Assembly: GCA_029266795.1 (NCBI GenBank)
Contig: JAQSWE010000266.1
Span: forward strand, 1-5,927
Source of the DNA: Alphaproteobacteria bacterium
Lineage (GTDB): Bacteria > Pseudomonadota > Alphaproteobacteria > Micavibrionales > UBA2020
Length of the DNA stretch: 5,927 bases
Direction: 5' to 3'
Shown here: positions 5,786 to 5,927 of the stretch, piece after piece
How positions within the stretch are numbered: position 1 is the first letter of the stretch
How the letters are laid out: every line of letters starts with the position of its first letter
Made by a program: the position numbers and the translations under genes
The notes under the pieces: generated by a model
Seen by the model: only the letters and a program-made list of their open reading frames with translations
Told to the model about the DNA's origin: nothing
Database searches by the model: none

Positions 5786-5799
5786 TTGATCAAAATCAA
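5786..5799 (-). promoter_or_regulatory. FNR/FixK-type operator (anaerobox) upstream of the RTX gene
   Basis: TTGATCAAAATCAA is a perfect match to the FNR-family palindrome TTGAT-N4-ATCAA. It lies 78 bases upstream of the RTX start codon, in non-coding DNA. CRP/FNR-family regulators such as FNR, FnrL, FixK and Dnr bind this sequence and respond to low oxygen, nitric oxide or an upstream oxygen-sensing cascade. The site is symmetric and could also serve a divergent gene beyond the right edge. Which regulator binds cannot be told here. Confidence 0.7.
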
Positions 5800-5927
5800 G
5801 TCAGCTTTTCCCGATCATCTTTTCGATAGAGGACCCCGGACCCACGGCAGGTCGCTGGGATTACAATAGAATCCGGGACTGAAGCGAACCTGAAGCGTTC
5901 TGAATATCGAACGCCGCTCACAAGCTA
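5800..5927. other. Non-coding stretch at the right edge
   Basis: No supported gene in either direction. The only structure noted is a pair of direct repeats CTGAAGCG at 5879-5886 and 5890-5897, with a further CTGAA at 5900-5904, that is 11 then 10 bases apart. It may belong to the upstream control region of the RTX gene or to a gene lying outside the window. Confidence 0.5.

Overview
The window reads as chromosomal DNA from an alphaproteobacterium. It is GC-rich in its genes, it carries a DUF1491 gene (a family I know mainly from Alphaproteobacteria), and its Fur protein has the alphaproteobacterial Fur/Mur form without the CxxC zinc site. The histidine kinase resembles the PAS-type kinases common in that class. 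Genus cannot be set from this sequence.

Left part (1-3589, all on the minus strand, read right to left): a soluble PAS-PAS histidine kinase comes first. It is broken into two reading frames near 2435-2484 by what looks like an internal deletion of about 50 bp. Next comes a Fur-family metalloregulator, then a DUF1491 protein, then the first 407 residues of peptide chain release factor 3 (prfC), which runs off the window at base 1. fur, DUF1491 and prfC are packed with a GTGA 4-base overlap and a TGATG 1-base overlap, so they look like one translationally coupled unit. A metal-dependent repressor and a translation-termination GTPase are therefore probably made from the same message.

Middle (3554-4165): a relatively AT-rich divergent spacer holds a plausible sigma-70-type promoter for the kinase. 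A plus-strand orphan gene of 82 residues (charged helical protein, function unknown) follows, with a good ribosome binding site. Two strong hairpin terminators in tandem lie between it and the convergent gene to its right.

Right part (4176-5927): a minus-strand gene encodes a 510-residue secreted RTX protein. It consists almost wholly of Asp/Gly/Ser-rich Ca2+-binding nonapeptides followed by a type I secretion C-terminal domain, with no recognisable catalytic or adhesin domain. Its centre is a higher-order tandem array of five 108-bp units (36 residues, four nonapeptides each), with cysteines in register at 36-residue multiples. Upstream is a perfect FNR/FixK-type palindrome, TTGAT-N4-ATCAA. 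Its centre is 41.5 bp from the start site predicted by a TAGCAT -10 element, which is class II activator geometry and suggests oxygen-responsive control. The last ~130 bases hold no gene that I can support. No secretion-system genes, tRNA, rRNA, CRISPR array or insertion sequence were seen.
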